64,000 nucleotides of DNA from Parabacteroides distasonis (GTDB lineage Bacteria > Bacteroidota > Bacteroidia > Bacteroidales > Tannerellaceae): the NCBI RefSeq assembly GCF_004793765.1, contig NZ_SRYM01000014.1, positions 1-64,000 on the forward strand, given 5' to 3'. A program made the translations under genes and the position numbers. Positions 6,964-16,610 of the stretch are shown piece by piece. Below the pieces are notes generated by a model, which made no database searches, had not been told where the DNA came from, and was given only the letters and a program-made list of their open reading frames with translations. Position 1 is the first letter of the stretch; the number at the start of each line of letters is the position of its first letter.

Positions 6964-9729
6964 TTATGGAGTCCCCCATCCCTTATTAGGCTCATCCCCC
7001 AACCACAATTCTAAGACACCACCTTGCTCGAATACGCCGTGTGGCAATTGATAGTTAGAATACACCTCACCATTCAAAGTGGATTTTTGAATGTAACAAT
7101 TCTCTGGAGTATTATCATGTACCTTGATCTTGAATTCATGGCCTTTATAATAACGAGAATCCAGCCGAATCGTAATCTCATCAAAGACCGGGCTTGTTAT
7201 ATCATACATAGGATTAAAAGCAGAACCTCCATCCAAACTAAATAATCCTATAGCCATCAATGCGCTAACACCGGCCATCTGCCCCTGATCCTCATCATTC
7301 TCTCCATAACCTCGCTCTGGCGTAATATCTCCATAGGTTCGTTTAGCGACCTGCCTTACCCAATATTGAGTTAACCAAGGCTTTCCCGCATGTGAAAAGA
7401 CGTGAGCATTCGAGCAACCGGGCTGATTGGCATAGCTCACATAACTAGACAAAAACTTTGCGTTTACAGACATCTCAAACGCATAATTCAACTTGGTTAC
7501 CAAACTATCATTTCCTCCCATTAAACGTGCGAGCCGCTCTATGTCATGAGATAGCCCAAACGTGGCTTGCCAAGCGTTTGCCTGTACAAATCCCCGTTCA
7601 GACAAAGGATTCAGATGTGTCCATCCACCATCTTCCTTCTTGGGCATCATCAACTTCAACTCTGGATGAAAAGACGCCGACCAGCCTAACGATCGTCTCT
7701 TATAATAATCGGAATCGCCCCGTTTACCCATGGCCCACGCCATTTGACTTAAGGCCCAATCCTCGAACGCCCATTGAATGGTCAAGCCTGCATCTTCCGG
7801 ACAATATCCATGCTTGATATAGAACGCAAGTTCCTTATCCATATCAAAAGCCAACATTCCACCTTTCCCATGATTCCTTTTCATGGCTGCGTATCCCTCG
7901 CTGGGAGACCATTTATGGAATATCCCTCGTTGATAAGCCGAAGTAATTAAGGAAGTAGCCGGACAACCGGTCATAATATAGGTATAAGAACCAGCCGCTG
8001 GTCCACGAGGCAACAAACCTCCATTCTTATCATATTCGATCAGAGAGGCCGAGAACTCATCTAACACCGAAGGATAGGCCAATCCCCATAAGGTATTCAA
8101 GTTCCACTGTGTCAACCATAACGCATCCGAATTATACATATGGAATCGAGACATACCCTTTTCGTCTTTAGGCAAAGTACGCACCTGATATTTAGGAGCG
8201 ATCGTATGTATTCTCGTTTGTTTTCCGATACGTTTTCCCCCAGACAAATAATCCGGGTAATCTCCATTACTATCATCTATCTTATGCCGTCCTAACAAGA
8301 CATGCCATAAATCCGTATAAAACTTGATTTTTTGTTGAGAAGAACCTCCTTGCACATCGATCTTTCCCAGCCACTCGTTCCAAATATCTCGAGATTCAAG
8401 CCGAACCTGATCAAAGTTCCAATGCGTACATTCCCGTTCTATATTCTCGCGAGCGTTCTTCTCGCTGACATAAGAGATAGCGGTCTTCAACAACAACTCA
8501 TCACCCGCCTTAAAAGAACTGAAACAAACCTCCACACCAGAAGACGGAGACTGTTTAAAGGAAGAACCGGGCACGGTAATCAGTTCGGAAGAACCCGCAA
8601 AATGTCCGACTCCCATTTCCTTCTTATCGCCTACCCAACCATTTAATATCTCCATTGGCTTATTGAATTGAATGACAAAATACACTTTCGCAACATCCAC
8701 ACCGCCCCATACACGACCGGCTGTATCAAAATATCCGGAGATCTCCGTATCACTCACTTTAGTCACATGAGCATTCAACAAAGTAGAAGTAGCGATATGA
8801 CCTCCCAAGTTCACCAAGACCTTCGCCAAACCATCTTCCGCATACGTAAGACGATAAAGCCCCACTCGGTCCGTAACGGTCTGTTCCACCCATATCTTGT
8901 AGGAATCCAAAAATAAACGATGATAGCCGGGTTGAACGATCTCACCCTCATGGGAGAAAGAAGAACGCCAAGCCTTATCCCCTCCACAGACATCTACCTC
9001 GTCTTTTACTGGCATCAGAGACAAGCCAGAAATCATCCAATTATGAATTTGCGGAAAACCTAATACCGTTGTAGAGTTATAATTATAACCTCCTCCTCCC
9101 TGATTGATATTACGGGTTAACGGAGCGGAACTGATCATTCCAAAAGGCAAGCTTCCTGTAACAAAGAAAAAATACCGCCCCTTAGCCGTCTCGATATACG
9201 GATTAACCCATGAGACATAATCTGTATAAGATTCCGGTGCGGGATAAACCTCTATCTCAGACAAACCTAAATCTCGTCCTTCCCCATCTGTCGCCTGAAA
9301 ACGAAGCCATTCTATTTTTTTAGTCTCAAACGTCACCACTTTCGGTGCTCCATCATTAGGAATCTGGTTGACCGTGATTGAGCTTCCATCGCTAAAGAAC
9401 AACGTACCGGCCGCCGTATGGCTGTCCTTATCTACCCGATCATATAATATGACTTGATTCGTATAAATAGGCTCTTCCCAATCCAATTGAATCCAAGGAT
9501 AGGGATACACCCGCCCCCGGAAGTCCAACTTTGTTTTAGCGACCCACTCTCCTTTTCCTGCAATACGAATCACCTGATCCACTACATTCTCACAACCTTG
9601 TTCCTGCGTTAACGCAGAAGAGCAAGAGACTTTCGCCAAAGAAGCGATATTATGGGGAGTCGCAGATAGCTCACAGCAAATAACCCAACTCAACAGATAT
9701 AAAAGAAATCTCAATTGTTTCATCTCCAT
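6964..9729 (-). CDS. Glycoside hydrolase family 92 alpha-mannosidase with N-terminal F5/8-type domain
   Basis: This GH92 exo-alpha-mannosidase of about 921 residues releases mannose from host or yeast glycans with calcium help. A signal peptide (MKQLRFLLYLLSWVICCELS) is followed by a discoidin/F5-8-like carbohydrate-binding domain (about 30-165, from SLAKVSCSSALTQEQGCENV to GLSEIEVYP). The GH92 N-domain starts at DYVSWVNPYIETAKGRYFFF. The catalytic alpha/alpha barrel contains the signature GENDEDQGQMAGVSALMAIG near the end. GH92 enzymes commonly read GNDDxGxMSxW at this site, so this is a divergent subgroup. ATG 9729 (or 9723) is chosen because the longer frame from 9780 would read through a terminator hairpin. 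It is the enzyme of the adjacent SusC/SusD locus. Confidence 0.92.
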   Translation of the reverse strand: MEMKQLRFLLYLLSWVICCELSATPHNIASLAKVSCSSALTQEQGCENVVDQVIRIAGKGEWVAKTKLDFRGRVYPYPWIQLDWEEPIYTNQVILYDRVDKDSHTAAGTLFFSDGSSITVNQIPNDGAPKVVTFETKKIEWLRFQATDGEGRDLGLSEIEVYPAPESYTDYVSWVNPYIETAKGRYFFFVTGSLPFGMISSAPLTRNINQGGGGYNYNSTTVLGFPQIHNWMISGLSLMPVKDEVDVCGGDKAWRSSFSHEGEIVQPGYHRLFLDSYKIWVEQTVTDRVGLYRLTYAEDGLAKVLVNLGGHIATSTLLNAHVTKVSDTEISGYFDTAGRVWGGVDVAKVYFVIQFNKPMEILNGWVGDKKEMGVGHFAGSSELITVPGSSFKQSPSSGVEVCFSSFKAGDELLLKTAISYVSEKNARENIERECTHWNFDQVRLESRDIWNEWLGKIDVQGGSSQQKIKFYTDLWHVLLGRHKIDDSNGDYPDYLSGGKRIGKQTRIHTIAPKYQVRTLPKDEKGMSRFHMYNSDALWLTQWNLNTLWGLAYPSVLDEFSASLIEYDKNGGLLPRGPAAGSYTYIMTGCPATSLITSAYQRGIFHKWSPSEGYAAMKRNHGKGGMLAFDMDKELAFYIKHGYCPEDAGLTIQWAFEDWALSQMAWAMGKRGDSDYYKRRSLGWSASFHPELKLMMPKKEDGGWTHLNPLSERGFVQANAWQATFGLSHDIERLARLMGGNDSLVTKLNYAFEMSVNAKFLSSYVSYANQPGCSNAHVFSHAGKPWLTQYWVRQVAKRTYGDITPERGYGENDEDQGQMAGVSALMAIGLFSLDGGSAFNPMYDITSPVFDEITIRLDSRYYKGHEFKIKVHDNTPENCYIQKSTLNGEVYSNYQLPHGVFEQGGVLELWLGDEPNKGWGTP

Positions 9730-9732
9730 ACA

Positions 9733-9772
9733 AAAATAATAAAAAAGGCAGCCCAAGTAGGGCGCTGCCTTT
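9733..9772 (-). terminator. Intrinsic terminator between susD and the GH92 gene
   Basis: On the minus strand GGCAGC pairs with GCTGCC, extended by two more G-C pairs past a one-base bulge. A T-rich tract (TTTTTTATTATTTTT) follows, then the GH92 start. It sits 22 bp past the susD stop. It probably lowers read-through so that SusC/SusD outnumber the enzyme. Confidence 0.8.
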
Positions 9773-9794
9773 TCTTTCAACCATTCATAAAACT

Positions 9795-11429
9795 TTAATA
9801 ACCCGGATTCTGTTTCATTACTTCAGCGCCACAAATATCTATAACAGATTGAGGTATCGGAAAATACTCATGCTTTCCTTTTACAAAGCGGGCATTCTGC
9901 AAGTGGGAACGGAATGTTTTTTCTTTCTCAAAATACACATTGAGAACCTCATCCGCAATACCCCAACGCACTAAATCAAAGAAGCGGATACCCTCATGAG
10001 CCATCTCTAAACGTCTTTCCATACGCAATGCTTGCACAGCCTCATTTTTCGACTTAAATGGCTCGGTATAAATCTCCACCTTATAATTAGCGGCATCTTG
10101 CGACTGATCATCCCACAGCTTGACATGCTGTGTATTCTTTGCACGCTCTCTAATTTTATTAATATACTTACGTCCAGTCTCCAAATCACCGGTCTCGATA
10201 GCGGCCTCAGCTCTCCACAACAGCAAATCCGCATAACGAATCACGTAAAAATTCAACGCATTCACATATGGCCATATCGGAGAGTAATGGGTAGAGTTCA
10301 ACGATACCAAACGTTTCTTCGGGCTATACGGGCCATATACGCTAGCCTCTCTTGGAGTCCAATCATACACCTGTACATCCATAAACGGAATATTTGGCCG
10401 AGCCAAGGTATGATCCAAACGAACATCCACATAGTCGCTTTCCGCCACATCCTTACCATCATTATAAGGCAAGCCGTTTTCATTCGTCTTATAAGCATTT
10501 ACCAAATTCTGGGTCGGCCGCAAGAATCCATAAGTTGGATAAGGACCTCCCGGCGGTAACAAACGATCGCCATAACTTCCGTTTTGATTACTGGACGCTC
10601 CATCGTTAATAGATAACTGAACCGCAAAAATAATTTCTGAGTTGTTATCATTCTCCGGCAAGAACACTTCCCTGAAATCAGGATACAGCGTATATTTCCC
10701 GGACTGGATCACCTCATCACAAGCACTTAGGCACTCTTTCCATTTCGACTGATATAAATACACCTTAGCCATATAAGCTTTTGCCGCCATTTTGGTAGGA
10801 CGTCCATAATCTGATTGGCTTTCCGGCAAGACTTGATAAGCGGCAGAGAATTCCCCAAAAATCTTTTCCCATAGCTGGTCGGACGTAAACTCCATATTCG
10901 ATTTCGTATGATACTCATTCGGATCAACCACCGTCTCATCAATCCAAGGGATCAAATTATAGATGACTTTCAAGTTGAAATAATAGTGTCCTCTCAAGAA
11001 ACGCATTTCCGCCAAACGTTGCTCTTTGTTCTTTACCGTACTATTGCTCAACAAACGAATCGCTTGATTACAACGCTTTACACCCTCATAAAGAGCAGCC
11101 CAACGAGCCTCAAAATCGATACCCGTCGGATTGGCATTAAAGATTTCCATCAAGTGAATCTGGTTTTGGTCACCGGTACCTCCACCCCCTTTATAGGCAT
11201 CGTCAGATACGACATCCCCAAACTGCCAATTCGAACAACCGGAGTTGATCGCATCCGAAGCATAATATCCATCCAATACCGCATAAGCACCTATCACGAT
11301 TCCCTCTATGTTTTCCTCACTTTCTACCTGCTCGGGCATAAATTCTCCTACAGGCTCCTCAGAAAGAAAAGAATCGGCACAAGAGCACATCACTAAAGCC
11401 GCAACAACTAAACTAACTATCTTTTTCAT
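9795..11429 (-). CDS. SusD/RagB-family glycan-binding lipoprotein
   Basis: The 544-residue surface lipoprotein is the lid that captures glycans over its SusC partner. The lipoprotein signal is MKKIVSLVVAALVMCSC, with Cys17 as the likely acylated residue followed by ADSFL. Typical RagB/SusD features follow: an early helical TPR-like region (EMRFLRGHYYFNLKVIYNLI, AYMAKVYLYQSKWKECLSA), AEAAIETGDLETGRKYINKI late, and the C-terminal block RMERRLEMAHEGIRFFDLVR that marks the family. The mature protein ends FPIPQSVIDICGAEVMKQNP plus GY. It starts 18 bp after the susC stop. The GH92 mannosidase downstream suggests mannose-containing glycans as ligand. Confidence 0.95.
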   Translation of the reverse strand: MKKIVSLVVAALVMCSCADSFLSEEPVGEFMPEQVESEENIEGIVIGAYAVLDGYYASDAINSGCSNWQFGDVVSDDAYKGGGGTGDQNQIHLMEIFNANPTGIDFEARWAALYEGVKRCNQAIRLLSNSTVKNKEQRLAEMRFLRGHYYFNLKVIYNLIPWIDETVVDPNEYHTKSNMEFTSDQLWEKIFGEFSAAYQVLPESQSDYGRPTKMAAKAYMAKVYLYQSKWKECLSACDEVIQSGKYTLYPDFREVFLPENDNNSEIIFAVQLSINDGASSNQNGSYGDRLLPPGGPYPTYGFLRPTQNLVNAYKTNENGLPYNDGKDVAESDYVDVRLDHTLARPNIPFMDVQVYDWTPREASVYGPYSPKKRLVSLNSTHYSPIWPYVNALNFYVIRYADLLLWRAEAAIETGDLETGRKYINKIRERAKNTQHVKLWDDQSQDAANYKVEIYTEPFKSKNEAVQALRMERRLEMAHEGIRFFDLVRWGIADEVLNVYFEKEKTFRSHLQNARFVKGKHEYFPIPQSVIDICGAEVMKQNPGY

Positions 11430-11447
11430 CGTACATCAGATTTTCAA

Positions 11448-14400
11448 TTAAAAATTAACATTAACTCCTAAGGTGAATGTCCTTGGCAACGGATATACGC
11501 CACGATCAACACCCATATCCAAATTTCGGTTCTCGGAAGAATAGCTCTGCAAACCCACCTCCGGATCAATACCATTATAGCCCGTTATCGTAAACAGGTT
11601 CTGTCCTTGTAAATAAATATAGGTACGTTTCAATTTCAATTTAGATGCGATCCGATCCGGCAAGGTATAACCAATCTTCAAATTCTTCAAACGAACGAAG
11701 GAAGCGTTATGAATATAATAAGTAGAAGGCCGGATATTATTATTCGGGTCATCCAATGTTACACGTGGTATATCCGTATTCGTATGATCCGGTCTCCAAG
11801 CATCCAGAATCGTAGAGTTTTTATTATACTGAGCTTGATTATAGAACTCACCCAAATAATTTGTCAAATTATAAACCTCGTTACCAAATACCCCTTGGAA
11901 GAACGCACTTATATCAAAGTTCTTATAATTGAACCCAAGCGTTAGACCCATACTGCAATCAGGCAGCGGGCTACCTACAAAATCACGATCCTCGCTATTG
12001 ATTACTCCATCACCGTTCAAGTCCTTAAAGCGAATATCGCCAGGTTTAGCGTTCGGTTGCAACAGCTCGCCCTTATCATTCTTATAGTTTTGGATCTCTG
12101 CGTCGTTTTGAAACAAGCCATCTGCCTCATACACGAAGAAAGAGCCGATCGGTTGTCCTACCGCCGAACGAGAGGTCTCTTGGTCAAAGTTTCGTCCATG
12201 AAGTTCGCTGCTGGAAAGACCAATATAATCCACGCCATTCAGCTCTGTCATCTTATTCTTGATGATAGAGAAATTATATGCTACAGAGAAGCCAAAATCT
12301 TGATTGATCTGTTTCTGATAATTCACCTCCATCTCAAAACCCTTGTTATTCATCTTTCCGACGTTATCCCAAACCGTCATGTTCGTTCCTCCGATCGAAG
12401 CAGGTAAGGCTCTACGCCACAACAAATCCTTGGTGTCCTTATTAAAGAAGTCCAATGTCAAATTCAAGTCACCGCTTAAGAAACCTAAGTCCAAGCCAAC
12501 ATTGGTTTGAGTGGTCGTCTCCCACTTCAAATTAGCGTTACCATTACGAGTCTGCACAAATCCTAAATCCACAGAGCTTTGACTTCCATCAATCGGATAA
12601 TTCGAGGTAGATGAACTACTCTTATAGGAATCGATCGTTGCGTAAGAAGGAACATCAGAGTTACCATTTTGTCCCCAACCGACACGAAGCTTCAAGTTAT
12701 TGATAGCCTCCACATCAAAGAATGGCTCATTACTGATACGCCATCCCACCGAAGCGGCCGGGAAGTTACCCCACTTATTATTCCCCAAACGGGAAGATCC
12801 ATCCCGACGCAAAGTGAAAGCGACCAAATAACGATCGTGATAATTGTAATCGATCTTGCCGAAATAAGAGACCATGCTATACTCCGTGGCAAACCCTGAG
12901 TTCTTTTGGGTTCCTACATCGCCCGCATCCAAGAAATGGAAGTTAGGATCATCCGAAGGGAAACCATCTCTCGAAGCCGTAAAATATTCATACCGGTTTC
13001 TCAACGACTCCATACCCAACAATGCATTGATCGTATGATCGCCAAATGTCTTGGTATAGTTCAAGGTATTCGTGAACACCCAGTTGAAGTTCCATGCATT
13101 CCGGTTAGACAAACCACTTAATTTCTCGGAAGCGTTGATCTCATCATATTTAGGGCTAAAAGAACGTCTGTATAGATTATTATAGTCTGCACCAAAAGAA
13201 GTCTTGAACATAAATCCGTCAAACAAGTGCAGCTCTGCGTACAAATTACCCACCAAGCGGCTCTTCTTATCCTTGTTATCCTTATTTCTATGCAACTTTC
13301 CCATCGGGTTAGGAATATCCGAAAAGACATTTCCCGCATATTCATCCTCCAAGTTCTTCACCGGTGTGATCGACTGGAACTTATAGGCCTCATACAAAGT
13401 TCCTCCCAACGCCGCATTATTGGAGACACTAGTACCCCAAGAATGAGAAAGAGAAATATTCTCCCCGATACGAAGATGGTCATCGAACAATTTATACTCG
13501 GAATTAAAGCGACCGCTCACACGCTTGAAATCGCTTAACTTCACCAATCCCTGCTGATCATAATACCCCAAAGAAAACAATTGATTGGATTTCTTATCGG
13601 CTTTCGTGAAGGAAAGGTTATAGGATTGAACGATAGCGGCACGCAAAATCTCATCTACCCAATCCACGTCATCAGAAGGAATCTTATGATCTTTATCCAG
13701 ATATTCGGGCACAACCGCTTGATCACCGTTTCCATAAACATCGTGTGAAGGTGTCTTTCCGTCGTTTTTCATCGCTTGCCACAACATATCGCCAAATTGC
13801 TGCGCATTCAACATCTTCAATTGTTTAGCCGCTTTTTGTACACCAAAGTACGCATCTAAATTCACATTGAATTGTCCTTCTTTTCCCTTTTTCGTATTAA
13901 TGATAACAACACCATTGGCGGCACGCGCTCCATAAATAGAAGCAGAGGAAGCATCTTTCAATACTTGCATGGACTCTATATCATTCGGATTCAAGAAATT
14001 GATTCCCCCATCCACGGGAATACCATCAATGATATAAAGAGGGTCATTGTTACGAATCGTACTATAACCACGGATACGGACAGCGACACCACCACCCGGC
14101 ATATTATCCGGCATCACGTTCACGCCAGATAATTTACCTTGCATCATTTGGTCTACGCTGGATACCGGTGTATCTTTCAAGTCATCGATCTTCAAGACCG
14201 AAACCGCACCCGTCAAGTCCTTTTTACGAGAAACGCCATAACCTACCACTACAACCTCGTCCAAGTTTTGCGAATCCTCTTTCAAAGATATCGTCAGATC
14301 CGTCTTCGAGCCCGGAGTCAGCTCCATAGACAAATAACCGATATAAGAAACGACCAGTACCGCATTATCAGGTACTTCCAACGTGAAACGACCATCAATA

Positions 14401-14897
14401 TCCGTGATTGTACCAATAGAGGTTCCTTTCACCAAGACATTCGCACCAATGATCGGTTCTTGACTCGAATCCAATACGACACCCTGTACCTTACGGCCTT
14501 GTTGCTGTACGACAGGAGCGGACTCCACCTTTCGCAACAAAATGATTTGCCTATCCACAATCTTGTATTCGACCCCCATATTGTCGAAAACCTGTGACAA
14601 GACCACACTTATATCCTTATTGCTAGCATTCAAACTGATAAGACGGTTCGTGTCTAGGACATGATTGGAATACAAGAAAGAATAACCAGTCTCCTGTTCG
14701 ATCCGATCAATCGCTTGTTCTACCGTTGCGTTCTTCAGCGACAAGGAAAGTGTCATTCCTTGCGAAGAAGATGTTCCCGCATATAGCTGGAAAGCTGTCA
14801 AAAATGTAAATGCCGTACTAAGTTTCAGTATACGGCCCGAATTAGGTAAACACCGCGCAAGATTTCTCTTACGTAAATGAAATGTGCTCATGAGCAT
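11448..14897 (-). CDS. SusC/RagA-family TonB-dependent receptor with STN domain
   Basis: The 1149-residue outer-membrane transporter imports oligosaccharides with SusD. After a basic lead and signal region (to about 46) come an STN domain (about 50-105, YSFLYSNHVLDTNRLISLNA) that signals to FecR, and a carboxypeptidase-regulatory domain (about 135-215, VQGVVLDSSQEPIIGANVLV). The TonB-box region (EVVVVGYGVSRKKDLTG) and plug (SVDQMMQGKLSGVNV, IRGYSTIRNNDPLYIIDGIP) follow. The 22-strand barrel ends in TLGVNVNF with a terminal Phe, typical for BAM-assembled barrels. Length is complete for the STN-bearing class. ATG 14897 or 14891 may be used. FecR is directly upstream, so this receptor is controlled by the ECF sigma at 15992-16576. 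Confidence 0.96.
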   Translation of the reverse strand: MLMSTFHLRKRNLARCLPNSGRILKLSTAFTFLTAFQLYAGTSSSQGMTLSLSLKNATVEQAIDRIEQETGYSFLYSNHVLDTNRLISLNASNKDISVVLSQVFDNMGVEYKIVDRQIILLRKVESAPVVQQQGRKVQGVVLDSSQEPIIGANVLVKGTSIGTITDIDGRFTLEVPDNAVLVVSYIGYLSMELTPGSKTDLTISLKEDSQNLDEVVVVGYGVSRKKDLTGAVSVLKIDDLKDTPVSSVDQMMQGKLSGVNVMPDNMPGGGVAVRIRGYSTIRNNDPLYIIDGIPVDGGINFLNPNDIESMQVLKDASSASIYGARAANGVVIINTKKGKEGQFNVNLDAYFGVQKAAKQLKMLNAQQFGDMLWQAMKNDGKTPSHDVYGNGDQAVVPEYLDKDHKIPSDDVDWVDEILRAAIVQSYNLSFTKADKKSNQLFSLGYYDQQGLVKLSDFKRVSGRFNSEYKLFDDHLRIGENISLSHSWGTSVSNNAALGGTLYEAYKFQSITPVKNLEDEYAGNVFSDIPNPMGKLHRNKDNKDKKSRLVGNLYAELHLFDGFMFKTSFGADYNNLYRRSFSPKYDEINASEKLSGLSNRNAWNFNWVFTNTLNYTKTFGDHTINALLGMESLRNRYEYFTASRDGFPSDDPNFHFLDAGDVGTQKNSGFATEYSMVSYFGKIDYNYHDRYLVAFTLRRDGSSRLGNNKWGNFPAASVGWRISNEPFFDVEAINNLKLRVGWGQNGNSDVPSYATIDSYKSSSSTSNYPIDGSQSSVDLGFVQTRNGNANLKWETTTQTNVGLDLGFLSGDLNLTLDFFNKDTKDLLWRRALPASIGGTNMTVWDNVGKMNNKGFEMEVNYQKQINQDFGFSVAYNFSIIKNKMTELNGVDYIGLSSSELHGRNFDQETSRSAVGQPIGSFFVYEADGLFQNDAEIQNYKNDKGELLQPNAKPGDIRFKDLNGDGVINSEDRDFVGSPLPDCSMGLTLGFNYKNFDISAFFQGVFGNEVYNLTNYLGEFYNQAQYNKNSTILDAWRPDHTNTDIPRVTLDDPNNNIRPSTYYIHNASFVRLKNLKIGYTLPDRIASKLKLKRTYIYLQGQNLFTITGYNGIDPEVGLQSYSSENRNLDMGVDRGVYPLPRTFTLGVNVNF

Positions 14898-14939
14898 ACA
14901 GATTTAATGATTACACAATATATTAGTATAGATTTCCTA

Positions 14940-15884
14940 TTATCTTTGATAAACATCGATCCTCTGGCGAACAAACGAGGAATCCAGACGTTGCGAGGGT
15001 TCTCGTGATGTCCATTCGAGAGGAGCAGTCTGTTTCAAATAATCCAAGATCTGTTCCAAAGTCTCCGTAGTGAAGGTCGCCCGATATTTATACTCCGCAT
15101 TCCCGCTCTTATGCAATACGATCTCCACGTTATATCGTTTCTCCAATCGTTTCAACACCTTATCCAAAGAAGTATTCCGGAAAACTATCCGTCCTCCTTT
15201 CCAATCCATTTTCTCCTCCAGGTTGGCCGCAGAAACACTGAAAGTACCGCTCTCCTTATCCAATACCGCCTGTTTGTTCGGCTCCAATCGGATACGTTCA
15301 TCATTCCGGATCACGTCAATCTTTCCTTTTTCCAACACGGCCTCTATAAAAGGTTCGTCAGCATAGGCATTGACATTAAATTTTGTTCCATAGGCCACCA
15401 CCCGTAAACCTTCGGAAGTTGATACACAAAAGGGATGTTCCGGATCGGCCTCCACCTCGAAATATCCTTCGCCGGAAAGTAACACCTTGCGCTCTTTCTC
15501 CTCGAACACCGACGGATAGGTCAATTTACTACCCGAGTTCAACCATACGACAGACTGGTCTGGCAACACAAACCGAGTAATCGTTCCGGGCAGGGAGTTA
15601 ACCTCTGCATAAACGACAGGCTGAGACTTCTCGTCATATCTTGTGGCATAATACAAATAGGAGAAAAGTAACGAAGAAAATAACAACGGAAGCACCAATA
15701 TAACTGCCGCACGAGTAAAAAGCAGCGACAAAGTTCGTCTGACAGCTTGCCGCCCTACCCGACGTTCCATTCGTAGCCATGCCTTTTGCACGTCAATCGA
15801 CCGATACTCTAATATGTCCTCAGACAAGGCTTTAATTTCCTCGACCTGACGTGACACACTTTTATGTTCTACCTTTCTTTCCAT
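14940..15884 (-). CDS. FecR-family anti-sigma factor of the glycan locus
   Basis: The 314-residue inner-membrane anti-sigma factor has a cytoplasmic N-terminus (1-50), a membrane segment near 53-75 (AAVILVLPLLFSSLLFSYL), and a FecR domain at about 98-195 (VLPDQSVVWLNSGSKLTYPS, SGEGYFEVEADPEHPF). A C-terminal DUF4974-like domain follows (about 232-300, GGRIVFRNTSLDKVLKRL, YKYRATFTTETLEQILDYL) that should touch the SusC STN domain. It is transcribed towards susC with 42 bp between them, and away from its sigma partner. Sigma and anti-sigma are therefore not on one transcript here, unlike the pair at 803-2421. Confidence 0.93.
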   Translation of the reverse strand: MERKVEHKSVSRQVEEIKALSEDILEYRSIDVQKAWLRMERRVGRQAVRRTLSLLFTRAAVILVLPLLFSSLLFSYLYYATRYDEKSQPVVYAEVNSLPGTITRFVLPDQSVVWLNSGSKLTYPSVFEEKERKVLLSGEGYFEVEADPEHPFCVSTSEGLRVVAYGTKFNVNAYADEPFIEAVLEKGKIDVIRNDERIRLEPNKQAVLDKESGTFSVSAANLEEKMDWKGGRIVFRNTSLDKVLKRLEKRYNVEIVLHKSGNAEYKYRATFTTETLEQILDYLKQTAPLEWTSREPSQRLDSSFVRQRIDVYQR

Positions 15885-15955
15885 ATATTTTCTTCCTTTA
15901 CTTATAGAGACACACTCTAAAGAAAAACACGACAGCGAAAATGAGTTTTTTTAAT

Positions 15956-15984
15956 TTTGTTCTCTTCAAAAATATATACCTTTG
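15956..15984 (+). promoter_or_regulatory. Promoter of the glycan-locus sigma gene
   Basis: TTTG at 15956-15959 and TACCTTTG at 15977-15984 are separated by 17 bp, close to the Bacteroidetes promoter consensus. The -7 box ends only 7 bp before the best ATG (15992), so the mRNA would have little or no leader. Confidence 0.6.
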
Positions 15985-15991
15985 CCCCATC

Positions 15992-16576
15992 ATGGAAAGA
16001 AATCATACCAAGGCTATTAATGTCGATTTACTTTTAGAACAAATTACGACTGAAGATAATAGGCTCGCCTTCCACCGCTTATTCGAGTTATATTATCCGG
16101 CACTTTGTATGTACGCCAAACGCTTTATCACAGATAAGGAAACAAGAGAAGATATCGTGCAGGACGTGTTTTTCGCAATTTGGGAAAATCGCAGCCGTAT
16201 CTCAGTAAAGACCTCCGCACGTAGCTATCTCGTCACTTGCGCCAGAAATCACTGCTTAAATTATCTGCAACGCAACCATGAAAGATATTACGAATCGCTC
16301 ATCCAAGAACAAATCCCGATCTATGCGGAAAGTAGTGAGGAACTCTACACATGGGAAGAACTGCAAACGTTATTAAGACAAGCCCTTGACAAGCTACCGG
16401 AGAACTATCGGCTCGCATTCGAGAAGAATCGTTTCGAGAATAAGAGCTATGGAGAAATCGCAGAGGAAATGCAAATATCCATACGAACCGTGGAAAGATA
16501 CAAGAACAAGGCAACAGAACTTCTAAAGACAGAGCTAAAAGATTACCTACCTCTATTTATCGGCTGGCTTTTTTAA
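15992..16576 (+). CDS. ECF RNA polymerase sigma-70 factor of the glycan locus
   Basis: The 194-residue sigma factor starts at MERNHTKAINVDLLL. An upstream in-frame start at 15941 lies before the promoter and is unlikely. Region 2 is LAFHRLFELYYPALCMYAKR with TREDIVQDVFFAIWENR; region 4 is LPENYRLAFEKNRFENKSYG with the helix-turn-helix EIAEEMQISIRTVERYKNKA. It should activate the susC-susD operon when FecR releases it. It is divergent from fecR with about 107 bp between starts. The hydrophobic tail PLFIGWLF recalls the other sigma factor in this window. Confidence 0.92.
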   Translation: MERNHTKAINVDLLLEQITTEDNRLAFHRLFELYYPALCMYAKRFITDKETREDIVQDVFFAIWENRSRISVKTSARSYLVTCARNHCLNYLQRNHERYYESLIQEQIPIYAESSEELYTWEELQTLLRQALDKLPENYRLAFEKNRFENKSYGEIAEEMQISIRTVERYKNKATELLKTELKDYLPLFIGWLF

Positions 16577-16600
16577 CAGGAAGGGGTTCCCCCCTCCCCT
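16577..16600 (+). terminator. Possible terminator hairpin after the sigma gene
   Basis: GAAGGGG pairs with CCCCTTC just after the sigma stop codon, between two convergent genes. No clear T-tract follows, so intrinsic termination is uncertain. Confidence 0.35.
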
Positions 16601-16610
16601 TCATAGTCGT

